Positions 8,241 to 17,984 of a DNA stretch of 64,000 nucleotides are shown piece after piece; position 1 is the first letter of the stretch, and the number at the start of each line of letters is the position of its first letter. The stretch comes from Candidatus Hydrogenedentota bacterium. Lineage in GTDB: Bacteria > Hydrogenedentota > Hydrogenedentia > Hydrogenedentales > CAITNO01. Made by a program: the position numbers and the translations under genes. Under the pieces are notes generated by a model. The model had not been told where the DNA came from and made no database searches. It saw only the letters and a program-made list of their open reading frames with translations. Where the stretch lies: positions 1 to 64,000 of the forward strand of contig JAGPFE010000001.1 in the NCBI GenBank assembly GCA_018056705.1, read 5' to 3'.

Positions 8241-9635
8241 TCAGGGTTTACGGGGACGGGTGTGAATGCCGTGGCCGTAGTAATCCTCGGCAGCCTCGAG
8301 AATCGCCTCGGACAGGGTCGGATGGGTGTGAATGGTCCGGGCGATTTCTTCTACCGTGGCTTCCATGGACATGGCGAGGGCGCCGACGGCGATGAGTTCG
8401 CCGGCTTCGGGTCCCATGATATGCACGCCAAGGATTTCGTCCGTCCGGGTATCCGCCACGATTTTGACCATGCCTTCGGTTTCACCGAGGGCGTGGGCCC
8501 GGCCATTGGCGGCAAAGTGGAAGCGCCCGCATCGTACCGGGTATCCCTTTTCAATGGCCTGCGCTTCGGTGAGACCGACAGAGGCCACCTCGGGCGAAGT
8601 GAAGTTGCAGGCTGGCAGAACCCGGTAGTCCACGCGCAAGTTGCCGCCCGTGGCGTTGGTCGCGGCCACGATGCCTTCGTGGGACGCGCCGTGGGCGAGC
8701 CAGGTCCGATCGGTGACATCGCCGACGGCGTAGATGCCCGGAACGTCGGTTTCCATGCGATCGTTGACCATGATGCCGCCCCGTTTCCCGAGGCGGATCC
8801 CCAGCGCGGGATTGGAAGCCACGATTTCGGAATTACACTGCAGGCCAATGCCCACGAGCACCACTTCCACGTCGACGGTTCCGGGATGATCCCCCTCGAG
8901 GTGGAGACGGACACCTTTTTCAAGGTGTTCCAACCGGGATACTTTGGTTCCGACCCGGACATCCATGCCACGGCGTTTCCAGACCTGCGCCAGCCGCCTG
9001 GTCAGTTCCTCATCGCACTTGGGCAGGACGTTGGGCATCATCTCGATAAGGGTGACCCGTGCCCCAAAGGCATTCCAGACGCAGGCGAATTCCGCGCCCA
9101 GGGCTCCCGCGCCGATCACGGCGACGGATTCAGGAACGGAGGTCATAGACAGGGCCTCGGTGCTGCCGATGACCGTGGTGCCGTTAAATTCCAGTCCCGG
9201 GAGCACGGCCGGCCTGCCGCCCGTGGCGATGATGATGTTCGCGGCATCGTAGGTTTCTCCATTGACCGAAACTTTTCCCGGGGCGGGAATGCTGGCCTCT
9301 CCCATGACGCAGTCGATGCCGTTGGCCTTGAACAGGGCGTCAATACCGCCCGTGTTGGTGGACACCACCTTGTCTTTCCGGTTCATCAGCGCGGGGAGAT
9401 CCAGACGCACGTTGTCGGCCTGGATACCGAATTCCGCGGAACGTTTCATGAGCCGGTAAAGTTCCGCCGAACGGATGAGGGTTTTGGTGGGGATGCAACC
9501 GATGTTCAGGCAGACTCCCCCAAGGAAGCGACGTTCCACCACGAGGGTTTTGGCTCCCCGCTGGGCCGCCCGGATCGCGGCCACGTATCCACCTGGCCCC
9601 GCGCCAATGACCGCGACGTCATACCGTGTGCTCAT
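8241..9635 (-). CDS. lpdA: Dihydrolipoyl dehydrogenase (E3)
   Basis: FAD enzyme that reoxidises dihydrolipoamide with NAD+ in 2-oxoacid dehydrogenase complexes. 464 residues. The N-terminal FAD motif is VAVIGAGPGGYVAAIRAAQ, with the redox disulfide Cys42/Cys47 in GGVCLNIGCIPTK. The NAD-binding motif is VAVIGAGALGAEFACVWNAFG, followed by YAVGDVT and the C-terminal dimerisation region with HTHPTLSEAILEAA. The frame could begin at a GTG at 9647, but that codon lies inside the Shine-Dalgarno GGGAGGTGA. The ATG at 9635, 8 nt downstream, is clearly the start. It follows the E2 gene by 38 bp and probably serves it. Confidence 0.96.
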   Translation of the reverse strand: MSTRYDVAVIGAGPGGYVAAIRAAQRGAKTLVVERRFLGGVCLNIGCIPTKTLIRSAELYRLMKRSAEFGIQADNVRLDLPALMNRKDKVVSTNTGGIDALFKANGIDCVMGEASIPAPGKVSVNGETYDAANIIIATGGRPAVLPGLEFNGTTVIGSTEALSMTSVPESVAVIGAGALGAEFACVWNAFGARVTLIEMMPNVLPKCDEELTRRLAQVWKRRGMDVRVGTKVSRLEHLEKGVRLHLEGDHPGTVDVEVVLVGIGLQCNSEIVASNPALGIRLGKRGGIMVNDRMETDVPGIYAVGDVTDRTWLAHGASHEGIVAATNATGGNLRVDYRVLPACNFTSPEVASVGLTEAQAIEKGYPVRCGRFHFAANGRAHALGETEGMVKIVADTRTDEILGVHIMGPEAGELIAVGALAMSMEATVEEIARTIHTHPTLSEAILEAAEDYYGHGIHTRPRKP

Positions 9636-9673
9636 AAAAAATATCACCTCCCGTTAGTTCTTGAAAAAGTTTC

Positions 9674-11035
9674 TCAGAAATCCGCGGCTTCGAGGATCTG
9701 CTTGAGGTCTGCCAGGAATCGGGCCGCGACCGCCCCGTCGATCACCCGGTGGTCGCTGGACATGGTCAGTTTCATGATGGGCCGAATGTGGATGCCGCCA
9801 TCCATGACGACCACGCGGTCCTTGATCTGGCCCACGGCAAGAATGGCACTGTCGGGCTGGTTGATGATCGCCGTGAAATGGTCCACGCCGAAGGCGCCAA
9901 GGTTCGAGACCGTAAAGGTGTTGCCGGTGTAATCGTCAGGCAGCAGTTTGCCTTTCTGGGCCCGTTCCGCGAGGTCCCGGGTTACCGCGCACAGGCCCTC
10001 CAGGGACAGCAACTGGGCGCGCCGGATTACCGGGACGATCAGCCCCGTGGGCAGGGCTACCGCCATGCCGAGGTTGATGTCCGACACCTGTTCCATGGCA
10101 TCTTCCGTCCATCGGACGTTGACTTCCGGGTGCAGCCGCAACGCCTTCATGGTGGCGTAAAGCACGAGGTCGTTGAAAGAAGCCTTGAACTTGAGCCCCG
10201 ACCGGAAAGCCTTGGCGGCTTGCATGTCAACTTCGACCGTCACGTAGTAGTGCGGAGCGGTGAACTTGCTTTCCCGCATGCGTCGGGCGATGACTTTCCG
10301 CATGGGCGTCAAGGGAATCCGCTTGACTTCCCCATCGCCCGAAGCAGCGGAAGGCACGGCGACGACAGGTGCGGCCTCCGGAATTGTTCCGGATCCCTCA
10401 TGGGCCAGGACGTCATCACGGGTAATCTTGCCGCCGGGGCCCGTTCCCTGGACGGAACGCAGATCAATACCCGCCCGTTCGGCTTCCCGCCGCGCGACCG
10501 GCGTTGCCTTAATGGATTCGGCCACGGCGAGCACATCTTCAGACAGGATCCTCCCCCCCACGCCGCTTCCGGTGACTCCGGCAAGGGGAACATGCTTTGC
10601 TTCCGCGATGCGACGGGCACGGGGCGATACCGGAGGGGTATCACCGGCGGATGGGACCGCGGATGCCGGCCCGGAAGGACGGGAAGATGACGCCGCCGCG
10701 GATGGAGCGACTACCTCGGGTTGTGCCTGGGTCAGCACGGACGTTTCTCGGGCGGCAGACGCGGAAGATCCTGCACCGGGCGCGTCAGGAAGGGGCTCAT
10801 CCTCCGTGCCAATCAGGGCGACAACGGTCATGACCGGTAATTCTGAACCCTCCGGTGCCAGAATCTTGCGGAGCACCCCCGATGCCGTGGCCTCACATTC
10901 CACTTCGGCCTTGTCGGTCTGGATGACAAACAGGGGTTCGCCTTCCCGGACCGTATCGCCTTCCTGTTTGAGCCAGCGGACAATGAGCGCTTCTTCGACG
11001 GAATTGCCCATTTTGGGCAGCAGGACCTGGTGCAT
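9674..11035 (-). CDS. Dihydrolipoamide acetyltransferase (E2) with two peripheral subunit-binding domains
   Basis: Core of a 2-oxoacid (probably pyruvate) dehydrogenase complex. 453 residues. A single N-terminal lipoyl domain (1-80) has the lipoylated Lys42 in QTDKAEVE. An Ala/Pro/Ser linker follows, then two subunit-binding domains: 137-172 (SPRARRIAEAKHVPL, TGSGVGGRILSEDVL) and 178-212 (TPVARREAERAGIDL, QGTGPGGKITRDDVL). The catalytic domain runs from about 240 to 453, with FGVDHFTAIINQPDSAILAVG and the active site SSDHRVIDGA (His429, Asp433). Two subunit-binding domains rather than one is unusual. E1 genes are not in the window. Shine-Dalgarno GAGGGAG precedes the start. Confidence 0.93.
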   Translation of the reverse strand: MHQVLLPKMGNSVEEALIVRWLKQEGDTVREGEPLFVIQTDKAEVECEATASGVLRKILAPEGSELPVMTVVALIGTEDEPLPDAPGAGSSASAARETSVLTQAQPEVVAPSAAASSSRPSGPASAVPSAGDTPPVSPRARRIAEAKHVPLAGVTGSGVGGRILSEDVLAVAESIKATPVARREAERAGIDLRSVQGTGPGGKITRDDVLAHEGSGTIPEAAPVVAVPSAASGDGEVKRIPLTPMRKVIARRMRESKFTAPHYYVTVEVDMQAAKAFRSGLKFKASFNDLVLYATMKALRLHPEVNVRWTEDAMEQVSDINLGMAVALPTGLIVPVIRRAQLLSLEGLCAVTRDLAERAQKGKLLPDDYTGNTFTVSNLGAFGVDHFTAIINQPDSAILAVGQIKDRVVVMDGGIHIRPIMKLTMSSDHRVIDGAVAARFLADLKQILEAADF

Positions 11036-11119
11036 AAAGTACTCCCTCTGAACTTGGAGAAAGGAATGCCGGGTATCTGGGTCGGTCTTTAGTATTATTA
11101 ACCGGATGGGAGAAGAGAA

Positions 11120-12325
11120 TCAAGACGCTGGCTTGACCCGGGCCGGGAAGCGGGCGTCGAACGCCTGATCCGCGGCCAGAATCACTGAGAACAGTTCATC
11201 GCCTGGGGAGAGTCCAGCGATTTCGGTCAGCACGCCACTGAGCCCCTTGTGGGACATGATGTCCTGGATCCGACAGGCGCTGGCATCGCCAGGATTCCGG
11301 TAACGGGTGGCGGCCACGGCCACCATGGCGATATGTTCGGGCGCAATACCTGCTTCAACGCACTGCCGGGCCGCGCCGATAATCCGGTCCTCTGGGCCCA
11401 GTTTCCGGACCGGATCCCGGGCTACCCGCTCAACCGTGTCACCAAGGGCGCGGTTCCGGTAACGCTGGAACAGGTCTTTCACGTGGGCTTCAAGATCCGG
11501 CAGCGACAGGCCGCGTCTCCGGGCAAGGGCCCGACAGGATTCCATGGCGGCGGCCTGGGCAACGCGCGCGACTTCTGGATCCTCCACGGCCTGCCAGATG
11601 AAATGGTGCCCGCGTAACCAGCCTAGGTAAGCCGTGGCGGCGTGGCTGAGGTTATGGACGTAAAGCTTGCGTTCCACGTAGGCCATGAAGCCGGGTATGG
11701 GCTTTACGTGCCGGATTTCCGGGAAGGGTGATACGATGGCGTCGGCGTCGATCGGCAGTTCACAATAGGGCTCCACCCGTACCAGCAAGGGGTCTTCCGC
11801 TTTCTGCGCGTCCGTCATGACGGGAACCATGCGCCCGATAGAGGCGTTGATGAAACCGACGTGGTGTTCGGCCCACGCGCGGGCCCTGTCCTGGAGTTGT
11901 TCCAGCACGAGGGGGCGCAACAGCGCGGCGGCGTCGTGCAGGTTTTCGCAGAGGATGATGTTCAGGGGATCGCCGGAGCGGAGACCCGCCCGTTTTTCAA
12001 TCCCCCGGGCAAGGGTAGCCGCCAGCCGCGGGAGCACGGACGCGCCCACGGCGGTGGAAGCGACGTCCGCCTGGACCAGGACGTCGGCCACGGCGTCCGC
12101 GCGGGAGGCATGCAGGGCATCCACGGGTTGGATCCAGAGTCGGGTTGTAGCGTCGGTTTCCACGATATCCAGCGGGTAGACGCCCCGCTCATGCAACGCG
12201 TTGACTACCGTATCCAGGACATCCACGAACAGGACCCGGAACCCGGATTCCGTGTAAAGTTGGGCGAGGAATCCCCGGCCGATGTTCCCGGCTCCGAAAT
12301 GCACGGCTAGTTTTTCAGTGGTCAT
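11120..12325 (-). CDS. mtlD: Mannitol-1-phosphate 5-dehydrogenase
   Basis: Interconverts mannitol 1-phosphate and fructose 6-phosphate with NAD(H). 401 residues, close to the family norm. The N-terminal Rossmann fold is marked by VHFGAGNIGRGFLAQLY and the C-terminal helical domain by YVERKLYVHNLSHAATAYLGW, which carries the conserved KxxxxNxxH motif of polyol-specific long-chain dehydrogenases. No mannitol PTS genes are adjacent. The start overlaps the preceding gene by 4 nt. Mannitol metabolism or a compatible-solute role are both possible; the sequence alone cannot decide. Confidence 0.93.
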   Translation of the reverse strand: MTTEKLAVHFGAGNIGRGFLAQLYTESGFRVLFVDVLDTVVNALHERGVYPLDIVETDATTRLWIQPVDALHASRADAVADVLVQADVASTAVGASVLPRLAATLARGIEKRAGLRSGDPLNIILCENLHDAAALLRPLVLEQLQDRARAWAEHHVGFINASIGRMVPVMTDAQKAEDPLLVRVEPYCELPIDADAIVSPFPEIRHVKPIPGFMAYVERKLYVHNLSHAATAYLGWLRGHHFIWQAVEDPEVARVAQAAAMESCRALARRRGLSLPDLEAHVKDLFQRYRNRALGDTVERVARDPVRKLGPEDRIIGAARQCVEAGIAPEHIAMVAVAATRYRNPGDASACRIQDIMSHKGLSGVLTEIAGLSPGDELFSVILAADQAFDARFPARVKPAS

Positions 12326-13377
12326 GACGCGTTTTTTTCTTTCATGGTGAATGCGCCGGAAGCTGGGTCATAGGACCAGGCGCGGCCAGGCCACGGGCAG
12401 GTTGGAACATCGGTGATATATTTTTTGTCGATCAACTCGTCCAAGGATCTAGGCAGGCGGCCCTCTTTCTCCCGGAAACGGTCGATTCGCTGCTTCATCC
12501 GTTCCTGGATCTGGTGGCATTCACTTTCCAGTAGCGCGGTGTTGTAAAACTGCCCGTCGCCGGCGATGAAGTACTTCCCGGGAATAGGCTGGGGCGGTGT
12601 TCCCGCGAGGAGTCCGGCCTGGATCAGTTCGTCCATGGTTTCGGGCAGTCGACCGGTGCGGTCCCGGAACAGCGCGGTCCGTTCGTTCAGGATGGGGAGG
12701 GCACGGCGGATCTCCAGTTCAGCCAGTTTCCGCTCGGCCATCTCGCGCAGAGTCTGAGATCCATGACGGGTCATGTCCCGCCACATGGCTTCCTCGATAT
12801 CATCGAGGTTGTGCCGTTTCTGGATATTCGCCGCGAGGGAGGCAAGTTCGGGCGGGGCATCGGGCCGGGTCGCGCCGAGGGCAAGGTAATACGAAGCGGT
12901 TTTCAGCGCGTCCGGGGTATGCCGCAGGTTCAGCAGGTACAACGTGGCGAGTTCGTACGGGAGTTCCCAGCAGTCTGGACGATTCAGAATCCCCATGCGC
13001 AGGAGGGTTCGAGCGCTTTCTGCGTCTGCCCTCAGGGCGGAAAGGAAAATGGAACCATAGCGGTAGGCGTCCCGGAACAGCGGATCGAGCCGGACCGTTG
13101 TGTAAACCATGTGTTCGAGCCAGGTGAAGTTGCGGACTGTACGGTTTTCGATGGCGACGTACTGGATGCAGTGAAGCCAGAGCATATCGGCGATCACGGG
13201 GCTCAGGCCGGCGGTGAAATAGGTCAGCAGGTGTTCGTTAGGCAGGTACAGCAGGGCGTCACCACTGGCGGGACGATGGCGGTCGGCCAGCCGTTGCGCG
13301 CCGAACATGGTAAGCAGGGCCATGCCGGCGAGGATCAGTGCCGTTAACTGGGCGCGCCTGGGCCGCCGGAACGTCAT
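12322..13377 (-). CDS. Membrane-anchored protein linked to an ABC-2 transporter, with duplicated pseudopilin-like C-terminal motif
   Basis: 351 residues, family not recognised. One N-terminal membrane segment lies at about residues 8-26 (AQLTALILAGMALLTMFGA). A helical, TPR-like middle follows (WLHCIQYVAIENRTVRNF, YELATLYLLNLRHTPDAL). The C-terminus contains two similar units, GRLPETMDELIQAGLL and GRLPRSLDELIDKKYI, each followed by a Pro-rich strand with aromatic residues. This resembles the C-terminal motif of type II secretion G-type pseudopilins (LPxSLdEL...Y.P.G). The frame extends to 13464 but would overlap the ABC permease by 82 nt. The ATG at 13377 has AAGGA upstream and lies just after the permease stop. 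It is probably a partner or cargo-related factor of the adjacent ABC-2 transporter. Confidence 0.75.
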   Translation of the reverse strand: MTFRRPRRAQLTALILAGMALLTMFGAQRLADRHRPASGDALLYLPNEHLLTYFTAGLSPVIADMLWLHCIQYVAIENRTVRNFTWLEHMVYTTVRLDPLFRDAYRYGSIFLSALRADAESARTLLRMGILNRPDCWELPYELATLYLLNLRHTPDALKTASYYLALGATRPDAPPELASLAANIQKRHNLDDIEEAMWRDMTRHGSQTLREMAERKLAELEIRRALPILNERTALFRDRTGRLPETMDELIQAGLLAGTPPQPIPGKYFIAGDGQFYNTALLESECHQIQERMKQRIDRFREKEGRLPRSLDELIDKKYITDVPTCPWPGRAWSYDPASGAFTMKEKNAS

Positions 13378-13382
13378 CACGG

Positions 13383-14147
13383 CTAGAGTTCCTTGCCTTC
13401 GAAGGCCGCGCAGGCCAGGGCCAGCAGTGCCGCGGTCCAGCCAAGACCATACACGGCGGCCCACAACACGTAAGCGCCGTTTACCGGCACCTGGTTGGCC
13501 GCGTGGGCGTGCAGATCCATCAGGGAAAGGTTGGGAACCACGTAGTAGATTGCTTTCAGGATGGGTTCGGCGGGGGTGCCGGTGATCTGGGGTGGCAGGT
13601 CACGGAAGATTTCGGTCGCGTGGCCGAACACGTACACGCAGAACACGATCACGGCCCCAAGGATGGGAGACGCAAGGGCCGAAAGCAGCACGGAAAACGC
13701 GGTGATCAGTAGGAGCTTGACGTAGATCAGCGAAACCGCCTGAAAGAAAACCAGGTCAACCTGGCCGCCCAGAATGAGGATCCACAGGGCCGTCACGGCG
13801 GCCATGAAAAGGATGTCCAGCAAGAGCAGGACAGCCAGGCCAAAATACTTGCCCACGACGAATTCGTAGCGTTCCATGGGCTGGGCCAGGATGGTGTAAA
13901 GGGTTTTCTTGTCGATTTCCTTGTAGAGCAGGTTGGTGCCGACGAAAATGGCCGTCAGGGCGCCGAAGACGGACATCGCGGCCAGGCAGATGTCCTTGAC
14001 AATCTTGATATCCTGGCCCACGCTGATCCACCCGAGGGCCTTGGATCCAAGAATGGCCACCAGGGCGAATCCCGCCAGCACGTACAGGGCCTTGTCCCGA
14101 ATGGATTCCCGCAGGGTGTTGGCCGAGATAACCCGGATTCGCGTCAT
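13383..14147 (-). CDS. ABC-2 type transporter permease
   Basis: 254 residues with about six membrane segments, in the NosY/ABC-2 permease style. The motif GTNLLYKEIDKKTLYTILAQ between segments 2 and 3 is characteristic of this family, as is the following PMERYEFVVGKYFGL. It overlaps the ATPase gene by 4 nt, so the two form one exporter. The substrate is unknown. The downstream membrane-anchored protein is separated by only 5 nt and is probably part of the same system. Confidence 0.9.
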   Translation of the reverse strand: MTRIRVISANTLRESIRDKALYVLAGFALVAILGSKALGWISVGQDIKIVKDICLAAMSVFGALTAIFVGTNLLYKEIDKKTLYTILAQPMERYEFVVGKYFGLAVLLLLDILFMAAVTALWILILGGQVDLVFFQAVSLIYVKLLLITAFSVLLSALASPILGAVIVFCVYVFGHATEIFRDLPPQITGTPAEPILKAIYYVVPNLSLMDLHAHAANQVPVNGAYVLWAAVYGLGWTAALLALACAAFEGKEL

Positions 14148-15094
14148 GTTCCGCTCTCCCGTTCCCGGTCGGCGGCGTGCTGTTGCACCCTGGCGAAGTA
14201 TTCCTCCAGGGTTTCACGCACGGGCCGCAACGCGACGAGGGTCCCGCCCCGCTGGATTACCTGGGCGGCAATGGCGTTGGCTTCTTCCAGGGTGTTCACG
14301 CGGAACGCCTCTCCACTTTCCACGCGGCGGTGGCTCGCGCGGGAGGCGATTGCTTCGACGGTGGCGGCATCCAGCCCGGACGCGATGACCTCGACCTGGA
14401 GTACCCGTCGACCGGGCAGGTTATCCATCGCGCCCTCGAGTTCCAGGGAACCGGAGACGAGGATGGCGATCCGGTCGCACAGTTCTTCCACGTCGCTGAG
14501 GACGTGGGAACTGAAGAAAATGGTTTTGCCTTCCGCCTTGAGTTTCAGGATGACATTGCGGATAAGATGCCGGCCGACCGGATCGAGGCCGCTCATGGGC
14601 TCGTCCAGGATGAGCAGGGGTGGATCGCCCACGAGGGCGATGGCGAATCCGACCCGCTGGCGCATGCCCTTGGAGAATTCCCGGATACGGCGATCAGCGA
14701 ATTCCTCCAGTTCCAGTAGATCGCGCAGGCGTTCCCACTGCTCCCCGCGGCGTTCAGGGGGTACCCCTCGAAGGCGCGCGTAAAATTCAACGGTTTCCCG
14801 GGGAGTCAGGTATTCATAGAAGTAAGGTTGTTCGGGCAGGTACCCGAGTACCTGGCGGGACTCGGGTACCGCGCAGTTTCTGCCGAAAAGCCACGCTTCG
14901 CCCGCCGTGGGACGGATCAGTCCGCAGAGCAACTTGATGGTGGTGGTTTTGCCCGCCCCGTTGCGTCCCAGGAAACCGAACACCTGGTTTGGCGCGATGG
15001 AGAGGTTCAGTCCACGCAGCGAATGAACGGGACGTTTCCCCAGAGACTTGTAGGTTTTACTGAGATTACGGGTTTCGACCGCCGGTTCGTTCAT
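14144..15094 (-). CDS. ABC transporter ATP-binding protein
   Basis: 316 residues. Walker A is GRNGAGKT (43-50), signature FSKGMRQRVGFAIAL, Walker B LLILDEPMSGLDP, and the switch His is in FFSSHVLSDVEELC. The roughly 90-residue C-terminal extension is typical of CcmA/NatA-type ATPases that pair with ABC-2 permeases. A GAGAG ribosome binding site precedes the ATG, and the gene overlaps the permease by 4 nt. It appears to begin a transcription unit, since the next upstream gene (trpG) ends about 100 bp away. Confidence 0.93.
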   Translation of the reverse strand: MNEPAVETRNLSKTYKSLGKRPVHSLRGLNLSIAPNQVFGFLGRNGAGKTTTIKLLCGLIRPTAGEAWLFGRNCAVPESRQVLGYLPEQPYFYEYLTPRETVEFYARLRGVPPERRGEQWERLRDLLELEEFADRRIREFSKGMRQRVGFAIALVGDPPLLILDEPMSGLDPVGRHLIRNVILKLKAEGKTIFFSSHVLSDVEELCDRIAILVSGSLELEGAMDNLPGRRVLQVEVIASGLDAATVEAIASRASHRRVESGEAFRVNTLEEANAIAAQVIQRGGTLVALRPVRETLEEYFARVQQHAADRERESGT

Positions 15095-15194
15095 GCCGCT
15101 CTCGTTCCGGTTCGGATGATGTTTCCCGGCAATATTCTACGGATAAGCGGCTTCAGGACGCCATTGGATCGGGGTAGATCGGACGAGGGAAGCA

Positions 15195-17248
<2,054 letters not shown>

Positions 17249-17307
17249 GGTTCTCTCCTGAAAATAAGTGAAAAGGGAACAGCCGTGAAATGGACCGGGA
17301 GTGATCG

Positions 17308-17339
17308 GTAAAACGCGGCTTAACGCCGCCATCGGCGAC
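17308..17339 (-). promoter_or_regulatory. Candidate transcription attenuator in the trpE leader
   Basis: On the minus strand a GCGGC-GTTAA-GCCGC hairpin (17315-17329) followed by GTTTT resembles an intrinsic terminator. An overlapping alternative stem, GTCGCC-GAT-GGCGGC (17325-17339), would be mutually exclusive with it. A 21-codon ORF (start 17385, stop TAA in the hairpin loop at 17320) ends CRRWRR and contains one Trp codon, but has no convincing ribosome binding site. The arrangement looks like attenuation but lacks the classical run of Trp codons. Confidence 0.35.
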
Positions 17340-17505
17340 AGCCGGGTCGCGCGCCGGAAGAAAGAATGTGAGCATTTTTCCGCATGGGCTAATCATGACA
17401 TAGAGGCAGGGACGGTCGCAACTTTCCGCTCGTGGGGCAAAAGTCAACGATCGGGTGAAAGACATGGAGCGAAAATGCTGGGACGACGGACTTGAGTCCT
17501 GGAGG

Positions 17506-17533
17506 AAGATTTCTCGCTTCGCTCGAAATGGCA
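17506..17533. repeat. Degenerate half of the palindromic repeat, within the trpE-phosphomannomutase gap
   Basis: The right-arm sequence AAGATTTCTCGCTTCGCTCG is followed by AAATGGCA, with one mismatch to the family ending. It stands alone, without its usual left arm beside it. The 737-bp gap 17249-17984 otherwise holds the trpE leader, this fragment, another at 17751 and the phosphomannomutase promoter; no gene is evident. Confidence 0.6.
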
Positions 17534-17750
17534 AGATTGCACCGAAATAACAGCGTTGTCCCGAAAGACAGCGTAACCCCGAAACGAAGGTATGGATGTC
17601 AGGGTTACACCGCGACGACAGGCTGTACTTGAATCGATACCGCGTTGCCTGGCACGACAATCCGTGCCTGAAAATAACAGGGATCCTTCGTTCGAACCTG
17701 CCCCGCTGGCTTGAGATGAGCATACCGTGATGGAATCGCGCGACAATGGC

Positions 17751-17783
17751 TATCATTCGACGAACGAAGCGAGGAAAAATCCT
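17751..17783. repeat. Degenerate left-arm fragment of the palindromic repeat
   Basis: The sequence TATCATTCGACGAACGAAGC followed by GAGGAAAAATCC matches the left arm of the repeat family with several changes. Its order relative to the fragment at 17506 is reversed compared with intact copies, which suggests decay or rearrangement. Confidence 0.5.
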
Positions 17784-17922
17784 GGCGTAATCCCGCACCC
17801 GTAAGAAGCACCGAACCACCCCCGTCCCGCGATGGTGTCCGGATCGTGATCCGCGCTCGCCGGGGATATACCGCTCCCCCGCGCGACGCGTGGCCGTGCT
17901 AGAACGCGCGGCCTTTTTCCAG

Positions 17923-17928
17923 TATACT
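17923..17928 (+). promoter_or_regulatory. Probable -10 box of the phosphomannomutase promoter
   Basis: TATACT lies about 57 bp before the ATG. No good -35 hexamer is visible at the usual spacing, so the promoter may be weak or activator-dependent. The ribosome binding site AGGAG is at 17973-17977. Confidence 0.45.
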
Positions 17929-17984
17929 TACTCCGGGCGCGACGGGAAAGCCCACGTTACCGTCAACCAGACAGGAGTACAGGC

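Noticed and set aside
7761..9932. Plus-strand 723-codon open frame
   Set aside because: It lies antisense across the NUDIX and dihydrolipoyl dehydrogenase genes and extends past them; its translation is Gly/His/Arg-rich with no motif. A GC-rich shadow frame.
17320..17385. Classical trp leader peptide
   Set aside because: Only one Trp codon and no ribosome binding site; kept only as part of a low-confidence attenuator.
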